From positions 186,001 through 250,000 of the forward strand of contig NZ_FMVF01000004.1 in assembly GCF_900101895.1 (NCBI RefSeq): a DNA stretch of 64,000 nt, given 5' to 3'. The stretch comes from Flavobacterium caeni. GTDB lineage: Bacteria > Bacteroidota > Bacteroidia > Flavobacteriales > Flavobacteriaceae. The translations under genes and the position numbers were made by a program. This document shows, one piece after another, positions 34,711 to 42,093 of the stretch (the first letter of the stretch is position 1; each line of letters starts with the position of its first letter). A model generated the notes under the pieces. The model saw only the letters and a list, made by a program, of their open reading frames with translations, did not search any database and was not told the origin of the DNA.

Positions 34711-34799
34711 CGCGTTAGGGATGGCAGCGGAAATCCTTTTTGTGAAGCAACGCGGAACAAAAAGATTGTAGCGTACAGCCCGGCCGCAGGCAACGCCCA
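34711..34799 (-). repeat. Dispersed hairpin repeat, copy A
   Basis: An 89-bp element, aligned on the minus strand with copy B (35634-35722) over its whole length, with most positions identical by eye. It reads GGGCGTTGCCTGCGG at one end and ATCCCTAACGCG at the other, with a central stem CTTTTTGT / ACAAAAAG. It lies between rplY and pth in inverted orientation to copy B. Confidence 0.7.
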
Positions 34800-34804
34800 A
34801 AAAT

Positions 34805-34885
34805 TTAACCGCAAAGATTCAAAGTTCACGCAAAGAACACAAAGCTTAGCGGCCTTTGCGAAAACTCCGCGCACTTTGCGGTAAA
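34805..34885. repeat. CGCAAAG-type palindromic intergenic repeat
   Basis: About 80 bp bounded by ACCGCAAAG and its complement CTTTGCGGT, with internal CGCAAAG, ACAAAG and CCTTTGCG copies, so the strand can fold on itself. It is adjacent to copy A of the other repeat and just beyond the rplY terminator. Noncoding. Confidence 0.55.
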
Positions 34886-34886
34886 C

Positions 34887-34919
34887 AAAAAAGCCCCGTC
34901 TTTCAACGAGGCTTTCTTT
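34887..34919 (-). terminator. Intrinsic terminator of rplY
   Basis: AAAGCC (34890-34895) pairs with GGCTTT (34910-34915), helped by inner CG pairs; the upstream A run forms the U tract on the minus strand. This suggests rplY and pth are not a single uninterrupted transcript. Confidence 0.6.
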
Positions 34920-34935
34920 ATAATTTGGAAATAAA

Positions 34936-35547
34936 TTACTTTTTCTTTCCTTTTGCCGGAGCTCCTTTGGCCGCTTTCGCTGCTTCCTGGGCCGCTTTCA
35001 TCGCCGCACGCGAGATTCTCACTTGCGCCACAACGGTATTGTCCGGGTGCATCAACTTAAAGTTGTTGGTTGCCAATTTGGTGACATACAACTTGTTACC
35101 CATCTCGAGTTCAGAGATGTCGGCCGTCACAAAGTCAGGCAAGTTGGCTGGCAAAGCTTTCACTTTGAGTTTGCGTTGGTTGAGACGCAACACGCCACCA
35201 CCCAAGACACCTGGCGAAGTACCGGTTACTTTTACCGGAACCTCCATCATGATTTCCTTTTTGTCGTTGAGTTGGAAAAAGTCGATGTGCAAGATTTTGT
35301 CAGATACAGGGTGTACCTGGATGTCCTGCAAAATAGCATTGTATGACGATTTACCGGCCTCGATCACAACAGTGTGCGCGTTCGGGGTGTAAACCAAGTT
35401 CTTGAATGCTTTTTCTTCTGCCGAGAAATGCACTGGTTTGTCGCCTCCGTATAACACGCAAGGTACCTGTCCAGCATCACGTAAGGCTTTTGTAGCTTTT
35501 TTGCCTACGCTTTCTCTTTCTGATCCTTTAATCGTAATCGATTTCAT
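34936..35547 (-). CDS. rplY: 50S ribosomal protein L25 (CTC form)
   Basis: Binds 5S rRNA in the large ribosomal subunit. The 203-residue length marks the long CTC/TL5 form: an N-terminal L25 domain (about 1-92, with [19 protein letters not shown] and VPCVLYGG) followed by a beta-domain (about 95-180), and a basic Ala/Lys tail ending APAKGKKK. The start [17 protein letters not shown] is the normal family start. It lies between prs and pth, a conserved flavobacterial order; intergenic spaces on both sides hold dispersed repeats. Confidence 0.97.
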   Translation of the reverse strand: MKSITIKGSERESVGKKATKALRDAGQVPCVLYGGDKPVHFSAEEKAFKNLVYTPNAHTVVIEAGKSSYNAILQDIQVHPVSDKILHIDFFQLNDKKEIMMEVPVKVTGTSPGVLGGGVLRLNQRKLKVKALPANLPDFVTADISELEMGNKLYVTKLATNNFKLMHPDNTVVAQVRISRAAMKAAQEAAKAAKGAPAKGKKK

Positions 35548-35633
35548 TGTAAAAAATTATAGTTAATAAAAAATTCTTTTTTTAGACGAAAGACGAATGA
35601 CAAATGTCGAAGGACTTTCGTTTTGGGTTATTT

Positions 35634-35722
35634 TGGCGTTCCCCTGCGAGTCGGGCTTTACAATTGCAATCTTTTGTTCCGCTTTGCTTCACAAAAGGAT
35701 TTTCATTTCAATCCCTAACGCG
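35634..35722 (+). repeat. Dispersed hairpin repeat, copy B
   Basis: An 89-bp element between prs and rplY. It opens with TTGGCGTTCCCCTGCGAG-like sequence and ends ATCCCTAACGCG; the central stem is CTTTTGT / ACAAAAG around a loop rich in CCGCTTTGCTTC. It is the inverted relative of copy A at 34711-34799, so rplY is flanked by an inverted pair. Confidence 0.7.
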
Positions 35723-35764
35723 CCCGTTCCATATTTCAAATTTGTTCTCCTATCGACGCCTTTC

Positions 35765-35792
35765 AGACTTTATGACCTTAAGACTTTACGAC
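35765..35792. repeat. GACTTTA microrepeat
   Basis: About three imperfect 10-base units (AGACTTTATG, ACCTTA, AGACTTTACG) immediately before the prs stop codon. Noncoding, low-complexity. Confidence 0.4.
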
Positions 35793-36734
35793 TTACATCA
35801 AGAACTTCCCGCTGATCGAACTGTTGTTCTGCACCATCTTCATCACATCGGCGAAAAGCGGTGCACAACTCACGACCTTTATTTTCTTTGACTCACCCTT
35901 GAGCGGAATCGAATCGGTTACGATCAATTCCTCCAATTTCGAGCTTTCAATCTTTTCATAAGCCCCGCCCGACAGGATCGCGTGCGTACAAATCGCACGA
36001 ACACTGAGTGCTCCTCTTTCGATCATCAAATCGGCGGCTTTGGCGAGCGTCCCTCCAGTGTCGATCATGTCGTCTACCAAAATCACATTCCTTCCTTTAA
36101 CCTCTCCGATGAGTTCCATCGACTCGATCACGTTGGCGGCCTTTCTTTGCTTGTAGCAAATCACGACGTCACTTTCGAGGAATTTCGAATATGCATAGGC
36201 TCTTTTCGAACCGCCCATGTCCGGCGAAGCGATCGTCAAATTGTCGAGCTTCAAACTGTTCACATACGGCAGGAAAATCGTCGATGCAAACAGGTGGTCT
36301 ACCGGTTTTTCGAAAAACCCTTGTATCTGGTCGGCGTGCAAGTCCATCGTCATGATCCTCGTTGCTCCCGCAGCCTCCAATAATTTGGCTACGAGTTTGG
36401 CCCCGATCGGTACGCGCGGTTTGTCCTTGCGGTCCTGGCGCGCCCATCCGAAATACGGAATCACGGGCGTAATGTGCCGTGCCGAAGCGCGTTTGGCCGC
36501 ATCGATCATGAGCAACAGCTCCATCAAATTGTCCGAACTCGGAAAGGTCGAACACACGATGAACACGCGGATTCCCCTGATCGATTCTTCGTACGACGGT
36601 TGGAATTCACCATCACTATATTTAGAGAACGTCACTTTACCGAGCGGAATCCCGTATTGTTCGGCGATTTTTTCTGCTAGGTACGTGCTTTGCGAACACG
36701 CAAAAATCTTTGCTTCTGGTTCGTTATAAGACAT
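35793..36734 (-). CDS. prs: Ribose-phosphate pyrophosphokinase
   Basis: Cytoplasmic enzyme making PRPP from ribose 5-phosphate and ATP for nucleotide, His and Trp synthesis. At 313 residues it has the usual class I length. FSKYSDGEFQPSYEESIRG near the N terminus, the catalytic-loop region (FGWARQDRKDKPRVPIGAK), MDLHADQIQGFF and the PRPP-binding loop VILVDDMIDTGGTLAKAA are all present. The longest frame starts at 36935 within the tRNA-Leu promoter region; MSYNEPEAKIFACSQS at 36734 is the family start and follows a -7 element at a sensible distance. Confidence 0.97.
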   Translation of the reverse strand: MSYNEPEAKIFACSQSTYLAEKIAEQYGIPLGKVTFSKYSDGEFQPSYEESIRGIRVFIVCSTFPSSDNLMELLLMIDAAKRASARHITPVIPYFGWARQDRKDKPRVPIGAKLVAKLLEAAGATRIMTMDLHADQIQGFFEKPVDHLFASTIFLPYVNSLKLDNLTIASPDMGGSKRAYAYSKFLESDVVICYKQRKAANVIESMELIGEVKGRNVILVDDMIDTGGTLAKAADLMIERGALSVRAICTHAILSGGAYEKIESSKLEELIVTDSIPLKGESKKIKVVSCAPLFADVMKMVQNNSSISGKFLM

Positions 36735-36776
36735 TGTTGTGTAGTTAGTTGGTTGTGTGTCGTCTGAAACGAGGTG

Positions 36777-36784
36777 CAAATTTA
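36777..36784 (-). promoter_or_regulatory. -7 element of prs
   Basis: TAAATTTG on the minus strand matches TAnnTTTG, giving a leader of about 35 nt before ATG 36734. Confidence 0.5.
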
Positions 36785-36826
36785 GAAATAAAATTTGAGC
36801 AGCGCCGATATTTTTTAGGATTTTTT

Positions 36827-36856
36827 TTTGGATTGACAGATTATTTTCTACATTTG
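36827..36856 (+). promoter_or_regulatory. Promoter of tRNA-Leu
   Basis: TTTG (36827-36830), 18-nt spacer, TACATTTG (36849-36856), close to the Bacteroidota consensus and about 80 bases upstream of the mature tRNA 5' end. Confidence 0.6.
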
Positions 36857-36935
36857 CACCGTGTTTAAAAACAAGCAACGTTTTTCGTTGTGCGTTTAAC
36901 GCGATAAACCAACTGTTGTTGGTTTGGTCTGTCAA

Positions 36936-37015
36936 GCCCGGATGGCGGAATTGGTAGACGCGCTGGTCTCAAACACCTGTGGGAAACCGTGCCGGTTCGA
37001 CTCCGGCTCCGGGTA
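36936..37015 (+). tRNA. tRNA-Leu (CAA)
   Basis: Class II tRNA with long variable arm. The 5' acceptor strand GCCCGGA pairs with TCCGGGT (one G-U at the first pair), followed by discriminator A; CCA is not encoded. The D arm contains GGTAGACGCG; the anticodon loop CTCAAAC has CAA in the centre; the T arm is CCGGTTCGACTCCGG. The anticodon stem CTGGT / ACCTG has one U-U mismatch. The 3' end is the left boundary of the genomic island, and the island supplies the terminator that now follows. Confidence 0.93.
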
Positions 37016-37016
37016 C
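36994..37016 (+). other. attL: left 23-bp direct repeat of the island
   Basis: The last 23 bases of the tRNA-Leu region (T-arm through GGGTAC) occur identically at 51304-51326. The flanks differ on both sides (C versus G before, T versus A after), which fixes the repeat length at 23. Confidence 0.9.
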
Positions 37017-37018
37017 TT

Positions 37019-37062
37019 TAAAAATCCGTAATTAGTTTATTTTTAAACTGTTACGGGTTTTT
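37019..37062 (+). terminator. Island-supplied terminator of tRNA-Leu
   Basis: AATCCGTAA pairs with TTACGG(G)TT, with an inner GTTTA / TAAAC stem, followed by TTTTTT. It lies directly after attL and replaces the chromosomal terminator now displaced to 51327 onward. Confidence 0.7.
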
Positions 37063-37072
37063 TATTTTGTAT

Positions 37073-37092
37073 TTGCCCAACTATTGCCCAAC
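37073..37092 (+). promoter_or_regulatory. Left pair of TTGCCCAAC repeats (probable integrase arm sites)
   Basis: Two direct copies of TTGCCCAAC (37073-37081 and 37084-37092), 11 bases apart start to start, 56 bases inside attL. The same pair in the same orientation recurs at 51141-51160 inside attR. Direct repeats with helical spacing at both ends fit arm-type binding sites of a tyrosine recombinase. Confidence 0.6.
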
Positions 37093-37123
37093 AAACTCAA
37101 AAAAATGATATTTTTATTGAGAT

Positions 37124-37291
37124 ATGAATAAAAACATCAAACCCCGCTACGTCAAACCCAAACGAAAACCAAAACCCACCAAATCAGCAAAGGTTTTTCG
37201 TCAAGTTCTAATTGCAATCGCGACCGCCATATTATTCGCCGGAATCATCATGGCCTTCCGTCATCTTGTTAATAATCATCTTAAACCGTAG
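37124..37291 (+). CDS. Small basic single-pass membrane protein, 55 residues
   Basis: Short frame at the left end of the island. The N-terminal half is very basic and proline-rich (KPRYVKPKRKPKPTKSAK), followed by one hydrophobic segment (VLIAIATAILFAGIIMAF) and a short tail. It begins with ATG and ends 33 bases before the DUF6660-like gene. Positive-inside topology would leave the basic part in the cytoplasm. No homologue is recognised; it could be a small cargo protein or an accessory to the efflux operon. Confidence 0.5.
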   Translation: MNKNIKPRYVKPKRKPKPTKSAKVFRQVLIAIATAILFAGIIMAFRHLVNNHLKP

Positions 37292-37324
37292 CGACGAATC
37301 AAAACTTTTGCTACTTTTACGCCC

Positions 37325-37654
37325 ATGAAAAGCGCAAGCATCATCTTATCATTCATTCTCTTAGTCCTTTCGTGCCTTCCATGCGCGGATGCTGACAAGG
37401 ATGTTATCATTGATGCCACCGGCAAAGTAGTCGCACACACGGACGATCATTCCAAAGAATTACACACCGATTTGTGTTCGCCGTTCTGCATCTGCAACTG
37501 TTGCGGCGCACAGATTTTGAACTTTACGCCGACGCTTGTATTCGAGGTCGCTTCCGTACCTGCTGAATACATCGAAAAGCCACAAATTATCTACAATTCA
37601 AATCTTGCTTCCCAATTCTCCGGGGGCATTTGGCAACCACCACAACTTTCATAA
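37325..37654 (+). CDS. DUF6660-like small exported protein
   Basis: A 109-residue protein with an N-terminal export signal (KSASIILSFILLVLSCLPCADA). It then has a His/Asp stretch (AHTDDHSKELH) and a dense cysteine group (CSPFCICNCC), followed by a hydrophobic beta-like tail. Short proteins of this build regularly precede CusA/CzcA genes in Bacteroidota and are annotated DUF6660; a periplasmic metal-binding or sensing role is plausible but unproven. It lies 94 bases upstream of the pump gene on the same strand, so is likely in the same transcript. Confidence 0.65.
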   Translation: MKSASIILSFILLVLSCLPCADADKDVIIDATGKVVAHTDDHSKELHTDLCSPFCICNCCGAQILNFTPTLVFEVASVPAEYIEKPQIIYNSNLASQFSGGIWQPPQLS

Positions 37655-37748
37655 TGATGCCCGGATAACTTCCGGGTGAAATGTCGCGGCCATCAGCGTC
37701 GCATCAAGGGATTACTTTATCCTCATGTTTCATTCATTATGCAAGAAA

Positions 37749-40700
37749 ATGTTAGACAAAATCATTCATTTCAGCATCCACAACAAATTCATCGTGGGGC
37801 TGTTCACATTGGTGCTTGTTGCCGTTGGCATCTATTCGGTATCAACATTACCGGTCGATGCGTTGCCGGACATCACCAATAACCAAGTACAAATCATAAC
37901 CAGTTCGCCGAAGCTTGCCACGCAAGAAGTCGAACAATTCATCACTTACCCGATTGAGCAATCGGTCAAAGCCATCCCGGACGTTGTTGAATTGCGTTCA
38001 ATAAGCCGCTTCGGATTGAGCGTCATTACCGTCGTTTTCAAGGAAAGCACCGATATTTATTGGGCGCGTGCCCAAATCAACGAACGGCTCAAAGAAGCTT
38101 CCGAAATCATTCCCGAAGGTGCAGGCGAACCCGAATTGGCTCCCGTCAGCACCGGATTGGGTGAGATATACCAATACGTTGTCTTTCCCAAAAAAGGAAG
38201 TGAAGACAAGTACGATGCGACACAGTTGCGCACCATCCAAGACTGGATTATCAAACCGCAACTTATCGGAACGCCGGGCGTAGCCGAAGTCAATACGTTG
38301 GGCGGATACTTGAAACAGTACGAAATCGCCGTACAGCCCGACAAGCTCAAAAGCATGAATACGACGATTACCGAGATATTCGATGCGCTTGAAACCAACA
38401 ATGAAAACACCGGCGGCGCTTACATCGACAAAAGGCCATATGCCTATTTCATACGTGGTGTCGGAATGGCTACATCAATTGCAGACATTCAAAAAATCGT
38501 TGTCAAAAATCAAAACGGCATCCCGATTCTAATCCGCGATGTTGCAGACGTTCGCATCGGCAGCGCCATTCGCTACGGAGCCGTGACCAAAGACGGCAAA
38601 GGCGAAGAAGTTTCAGGTATGGTCATGATGCTCAAAGGCGAGAACAGTGGTCAGGTCGTCAAGCTTGTCAAGGAAAAAATGGAGCGCATCAAAAAGTCGT
38701 TGCCCGAAGGCGTGACCATCGAACCATTCATGGACAGGACAAAACTCGTCGATAAAGCCATCAAAACAGTAGAAACCAACCTCATCGAAGGTGCATTAAT
38801 TGTCATCTTTATTCTCGTGTTGTTGCTTGGGAATTGGAGAGCAGGTTTAGTCGTGGCCTCAGTCATTCCGTTGTCGTTGTTGTTTGCCATTTCGATGATG
38901 CGTCTGTTCGGCGTATCGGGCAATCTGATGAGCCTCGGAGCCATCGATTTTGGTTTGATTGTGGACGGCGCAGTAATTATTGTCGAAGCCATCATCCACC
39001 GATTGCACACTGTCAATAAAGGCCGCATAACCCAAGACGAAATGGACGGCGAAGTCTATCACGCTGCATCCAAAATCAGAAGTAGCGCGGCGTTTGGCGA
39101 AATCATCATCCTGATTGTTTACTTGCCAATTTTAGCGCTTACAGGCATTGAAGGCAAGATGTTTGGCCCGATGGCACAAACCGTTTCCTTTGCGATTCTT
39201 GGTGCGTTTATCTTGTCGCTGACTTACGTCCCGATGATGTCGGCGTTGGCGCTCAGCAAGAAAACGGGACACACCCGCAACATCAGCGACAGGATTATCG
39301 ATAAGCTGCAAAGTTGGTACGCGCCGTTGCTCGAAAGATCGTTCAAAATGAAGAAGATGGTCATTGGCGTTGCGGTTACCCTGTTCGTTGCAGCTTTGTT
39401 CATTTTCAATACGCTCGGTGGTGAGTTTATTCCAACGCTCGACGAGGGTGACGTAGCGACACACCTCATTATCGCATCCGGCAGTTCGCTGTCGCAGGAA
39501 GTCGATGCCACTTCGCGAGCCGAACGCATACTAAAAGCCAAATTCCCCGAAATCAAAATGATCGTTACCAAAATCGGTTCAGCCGAAATCCCTACCGATC
39601 CAATGCCGGTAGAAGCGGGTGATATGATTATTCTGCTCAAAGACCGTGACGAGTGGACATCGGCAGAAACCAAAGAAGAATTGATGGAGAAGATGGAAGA
39701 AGCGCTCAACGATATTCCTGGCGCAAGCACCGAATTTTCGCAACCGATTCAAATGCGTTTCAACGAATTGATGACGGGCGTTCGCAGCGATGTTGCAGTA
39801 AAGATTTACGGCGAGGACATCGATTTGCTCGTGAGCAAAGGCGACGAAGCGCTCCAAATCATCAAAAAGGTAGATGGTGTTTCGGATGCAAAAGCCGAAC
39901 GTGTTGCCGGACTTCCGCAAATTACCGTCCGTTACAACAAAGACAAACTCGCATTGTACGGTCTTAAAATCGGCGACTTGAACAAAGTCTTGCGGATGGG
40001 CTTTGCGGGCGAATCGGCGGGCGTTGTTTACGAAGGCGAAAAGCGTTTCGACCTCGTTGTGCGCTTGGCCGAAAACAGCCGCGATGACATTTCAAGTATC
40101 AAATCGTTGTTTATCACCTTGCCGTCGGGCAACCAAATCCCACTGGAACAAATTGCAGATGTGCAATATGAAGATGGCCCGATGCAAATCTCGCGTGACG
40201 ACGGAAAACGCCGCATCGTTGTTGGTTTCAACGTTCGTGGACGCGATGTCGAATCGGTTGTTGATGACATCAAGGAAAAACTCAACGCCAAGTTCAAATT
40301 GCCTGCGGGCTATTACATCACCTACGGTGGACAGTTTGAAAACCTCATCGATGCCAACAAACGATTGTCGATTGCGGTGCCGGTAGCTTTGGCGCTCATC
40401 CTTGTATTGTTATACTTCACGTTCAAATCAATCAAACAGGCGCTTTTGATTTTCACGGCAATTCCATTGTCGGCTATCGGCGGTGTGTTGGCGCTGTGGT
40501 TGCGTGGAATGCCGTTCAGCATCTCGGCAGGTGTTGGCTTTATCGCGCTTTTCGGTGTAGCGGTGCTTAATGGCATCGTGCTCATCGGCTATTTCAATCA
40601 ACTCAAATCAGAAGGTATGGAAAATATACTCGACCGCATCCGCGAAGGAACGAAAGTCCGTTTGCGTCCGGTGATTATGACCGCAGCCGTTGCATCGCTG

Positions 40701-42092
40701 GGCTTTTTGCCGATGGCGATCAGCACGAGCGCCGGTGCGGAAGTACAAAAACCGTTGGCGACTGTCGTCATCGGTGGATTGATTACGGCGACTTTACTCA
40801 CACTTATTGTCTTGCCGATTCTCTATTATTTTGTAGAGCGCGGTATCAAGGTGAAAAATGTTCCCGCCGCTACAATTGCGATTTTGTTTGCGCTATTGTG
40901 TCCGGCCATCGGTTCGGCGCAACAACAAACATTGAACAGCAATCAAGCTTTGGAATTGGCCTATAAGAACAACCAAAGCCTTCGCGCATCCGATTTGGAT
41001 GTTCAGGCGCAAAACCAATTAATCGGTTCGGCTTGGGACATTCCGAAAACTGAACTTTCGGGAACGTTCGGACAAATCAACTCGGCGGCTCAGGATAAGA
41101 ATTTATCGGTTTCCCAAAGCATCAATCCTTTTCGTATCGGAGCCACGCGAAGATTGCTTAGAGAGAACAGCAACGCAAGTCAATTACGCTCTGCTGCAAC
41201 CAAACAGCAGATTGCGTTTTCCGTCAGGGAATCGTGGAATAATTTGTTGTATTTCGGCAAACTCAATGCGATTCTTTCCAAACAGGGCGCGGTCATGGAC
41301 AAGTTCGTTCGCTCTGCTGATGTTAAATTCCGCGTGGGTGAAACCAACTCGCTCGAAAAGAATGTCGCTACGGCCAAGCAACAGGAATTGCAGCAACGCA
41401 TCCGTCAAAACGAGGCGCAGATGAAAATCGAGAAATCGCGACTAAAATTATACCTCAACCTCAAAGACGATTTTATGTTATCGGATACGTCTTTTGTACC
41501 CACGCCAATAACATTGGCGGTTGATACGACGGCAATCAAACAGAATCCCGAATTTCAATTGGCCGAAAAGCAAGTCGCTATTGCGCAAGCCAATCGAAAG
41601 GTTGAGCAGTCCGCGTTGTTTCCTGACATTTCAGCCGGTTACTTCATCCAATCGATTACTGGAAATCAAGATTTGGACGGAACGCCGCGCTACTATGATA
41701 ACAGTCTGCGCTTTCAAGGTTTTACCGCTGGAATTTCGGTTCCGATTTTCTTTGGAAGCAGTAGTTCGAGAGCAAAGGCGGCGAAAATCAACATCGAGCG
41801 CGAACAGCAAAATGCCAACTATCTGCAAAATCAACTCAAAAGCCGTTTGATAGAAGAAAACGAGCGATTGCAGACGTATCAGGCGCAGATTGATTTCTAC
41901 CGCAATACCGCCGAACCCAATGCGCGTAAGATTACCGCAAATGCTACGAAAGCGTATCAAAATGGAGACATCTCCTATGTGGAATATGTGCAAAACCTTG
42001 ATACCGCCAACGACATCTTGCTCAATTACGCCGATGCGGTACGTCAGTACAATCAAACCATTATCAATATTCAATACCTTACAAATCAATAA
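37749..42092 (+). CDS. CusA/CzcA heavy-metal RND pump fused to a TolC-like outer-membrane domain
   Basis: Inner-membrane proton/metal antiporter of the HME-RND family, with an outer-membrane-factor-like domain on the same chain; 1447 residues from ATG 37749. The pump part (about 1-1035) has the N-terminal helix LDKIIHFSIHNKFIVGLFTL, the proton-relay motif DFGLIVDGAVIIVE (Asp400, Asp406, Glu413, equivalent to CzcA-type residues) and the usual second-half repeats. From about 1037 a hydrophobic signal-like stretch (ATIAILFALLCPAIGSA) leads into a TolC/OEP-type domain (about 1058-1447; ALELAYKNNQSLRA, coiled-coil-like repeats). Such fusions recur in Bacteroidota. The longest frame starts at 37725; MLDKIIHFSIHNK at 37749 is the family start. 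The adaptor gene begins two bases after the stop. Substrate is probably Zn/Cd/Co or Cu/Ag; sequence alone does not decide. Confidence 0.93.
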   Translation: MLDKIIHFSIHNKFIVGLFTLVLVAVGIYSVSTLPVDALPDITNNQVQIITSSPKLATQEVEQFITYPIEQSVKAIPDVVELRSISRFGLSVITVVFKESTDIYWARAQINERLKEASEIIPEGAGEPELAPVSTGLGEIYQYVVFPKKGSEDKYDATQLRTIQDWIIKPQLIGTPGVAEVNTLGGYLKQYEIAVQPDKLKSMNTTITEIFDALETNNENTGGAYIDKRPYAYFIRGVGMATSIADIQKIVVKNQNGIPILIRDVADVRIGSAIRYGAVTKDGKGEEVSGMVMMLKGENSGQVVKLVKEKMERIKKSLPEGVTIEPFMDRTKLVDKAIKTVETNLIEGALIVIFILVLLLGNWRAGLVVASVIPLSLLFAISMMRLFGVSGNLMSLGAIDFGLIVDGAVIIVEAIIHRLHTVNKGRITQDEMDGEVYHAASKIRSSAAFGEIIILIVYLPILALTGIEGKMFGPMAQTVSFAILGAFILSLTYVPMMSALALSKKTGHTRNISDRIIDKLQSWYAPLLERSFKMKKMVIGVAVTLFVAALFIFNTLGGEFIPTLDEGDVATHLIIASGSSLSQEVDATSRAERILKAKFPEIKMIVTKIGSAEIPTDPMPVEAGDMIILLKDRDEWTSAETKEELMEKMEEALNDIPGASTEFSQPIQMRFNELMTGVRSDVAVKIYGEDIDLLVSKGDEALQIIKKVDGVSDAKAERVAGLPQITVRYNKDKLALYGLKIGDLNKVLRMGFAGESAGVVYEGEKRFDLVVRLAENSRDDISSIKSLFITLPSGNQIPLEQIADVQYEDGPMQISRDDGKRRIVVGFNVRGRDVESVVDDIKEKLNAKFKLPAGYYITYGGQFENLIDANKRLSIAVPVALALILVLLYFTFKSIKQALLIFTAIPLSAIGGVLALWLRGMPFSISAGVGFIALFGVAVLNGIVLIGYFNQLKSEGMENILDRIREGTKVRLRPVIMTAAVASLGFLPMAISTSAGAEVQKPLATVVIGGLITATLLTLIVLPILYYFVERGIKVKNVPAATIAILFALLCPAIGSAQQQTLNSNQALELAYKNNQSLRASDLDVQAQNQLIGSAWDIPKTELSGTFGQINSAAQDKNLSVSQSINPFRIGATRRLLRENSNASQLRSAATKQQIAFSVRESWNNLLYFGKLNAILSKQGAVMDKFVRSADVKFRVGETNSLEKNVATAKQQELQQRIRQNEAQMKIEKSRLKLYLNLKDDFMLSDTSFVPTPITLAVDTTAIKQNPEFQLAEKQVAIAQANRKVEQSALFPDISAGYFIQSITGNQDLDGTPRYYDNSLRFQGFTAGISVPIFFGSSSSRAKAAKINIEREQQNANYLQNQLKSRLIEENERLQTYQAQIDFYRNTAEPNARKITANATKAYQNGDISYVEYVQNLDTANDILLNYADAVRQYNQTIINIQYLTNQ

Positions 42093-42093
42093 G

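Noticed and set aside
34599..34874. N-terminal extension of pth
   Set aside because: The added residues translate intergenic repeats; the family start is at 34598 or 34508.
35597..35891. Short plus-strand frames between prs and rplY
   Set aside because: They lie in the dispersed repeat (copy B) and microrepeats; no conserved protein features.
36735..36935. N-terminal extension of prs
   Set aside because: It covers the prs and tRNA-Leu promoter regions; the family start is MSYNEPEAKIF at 36734.
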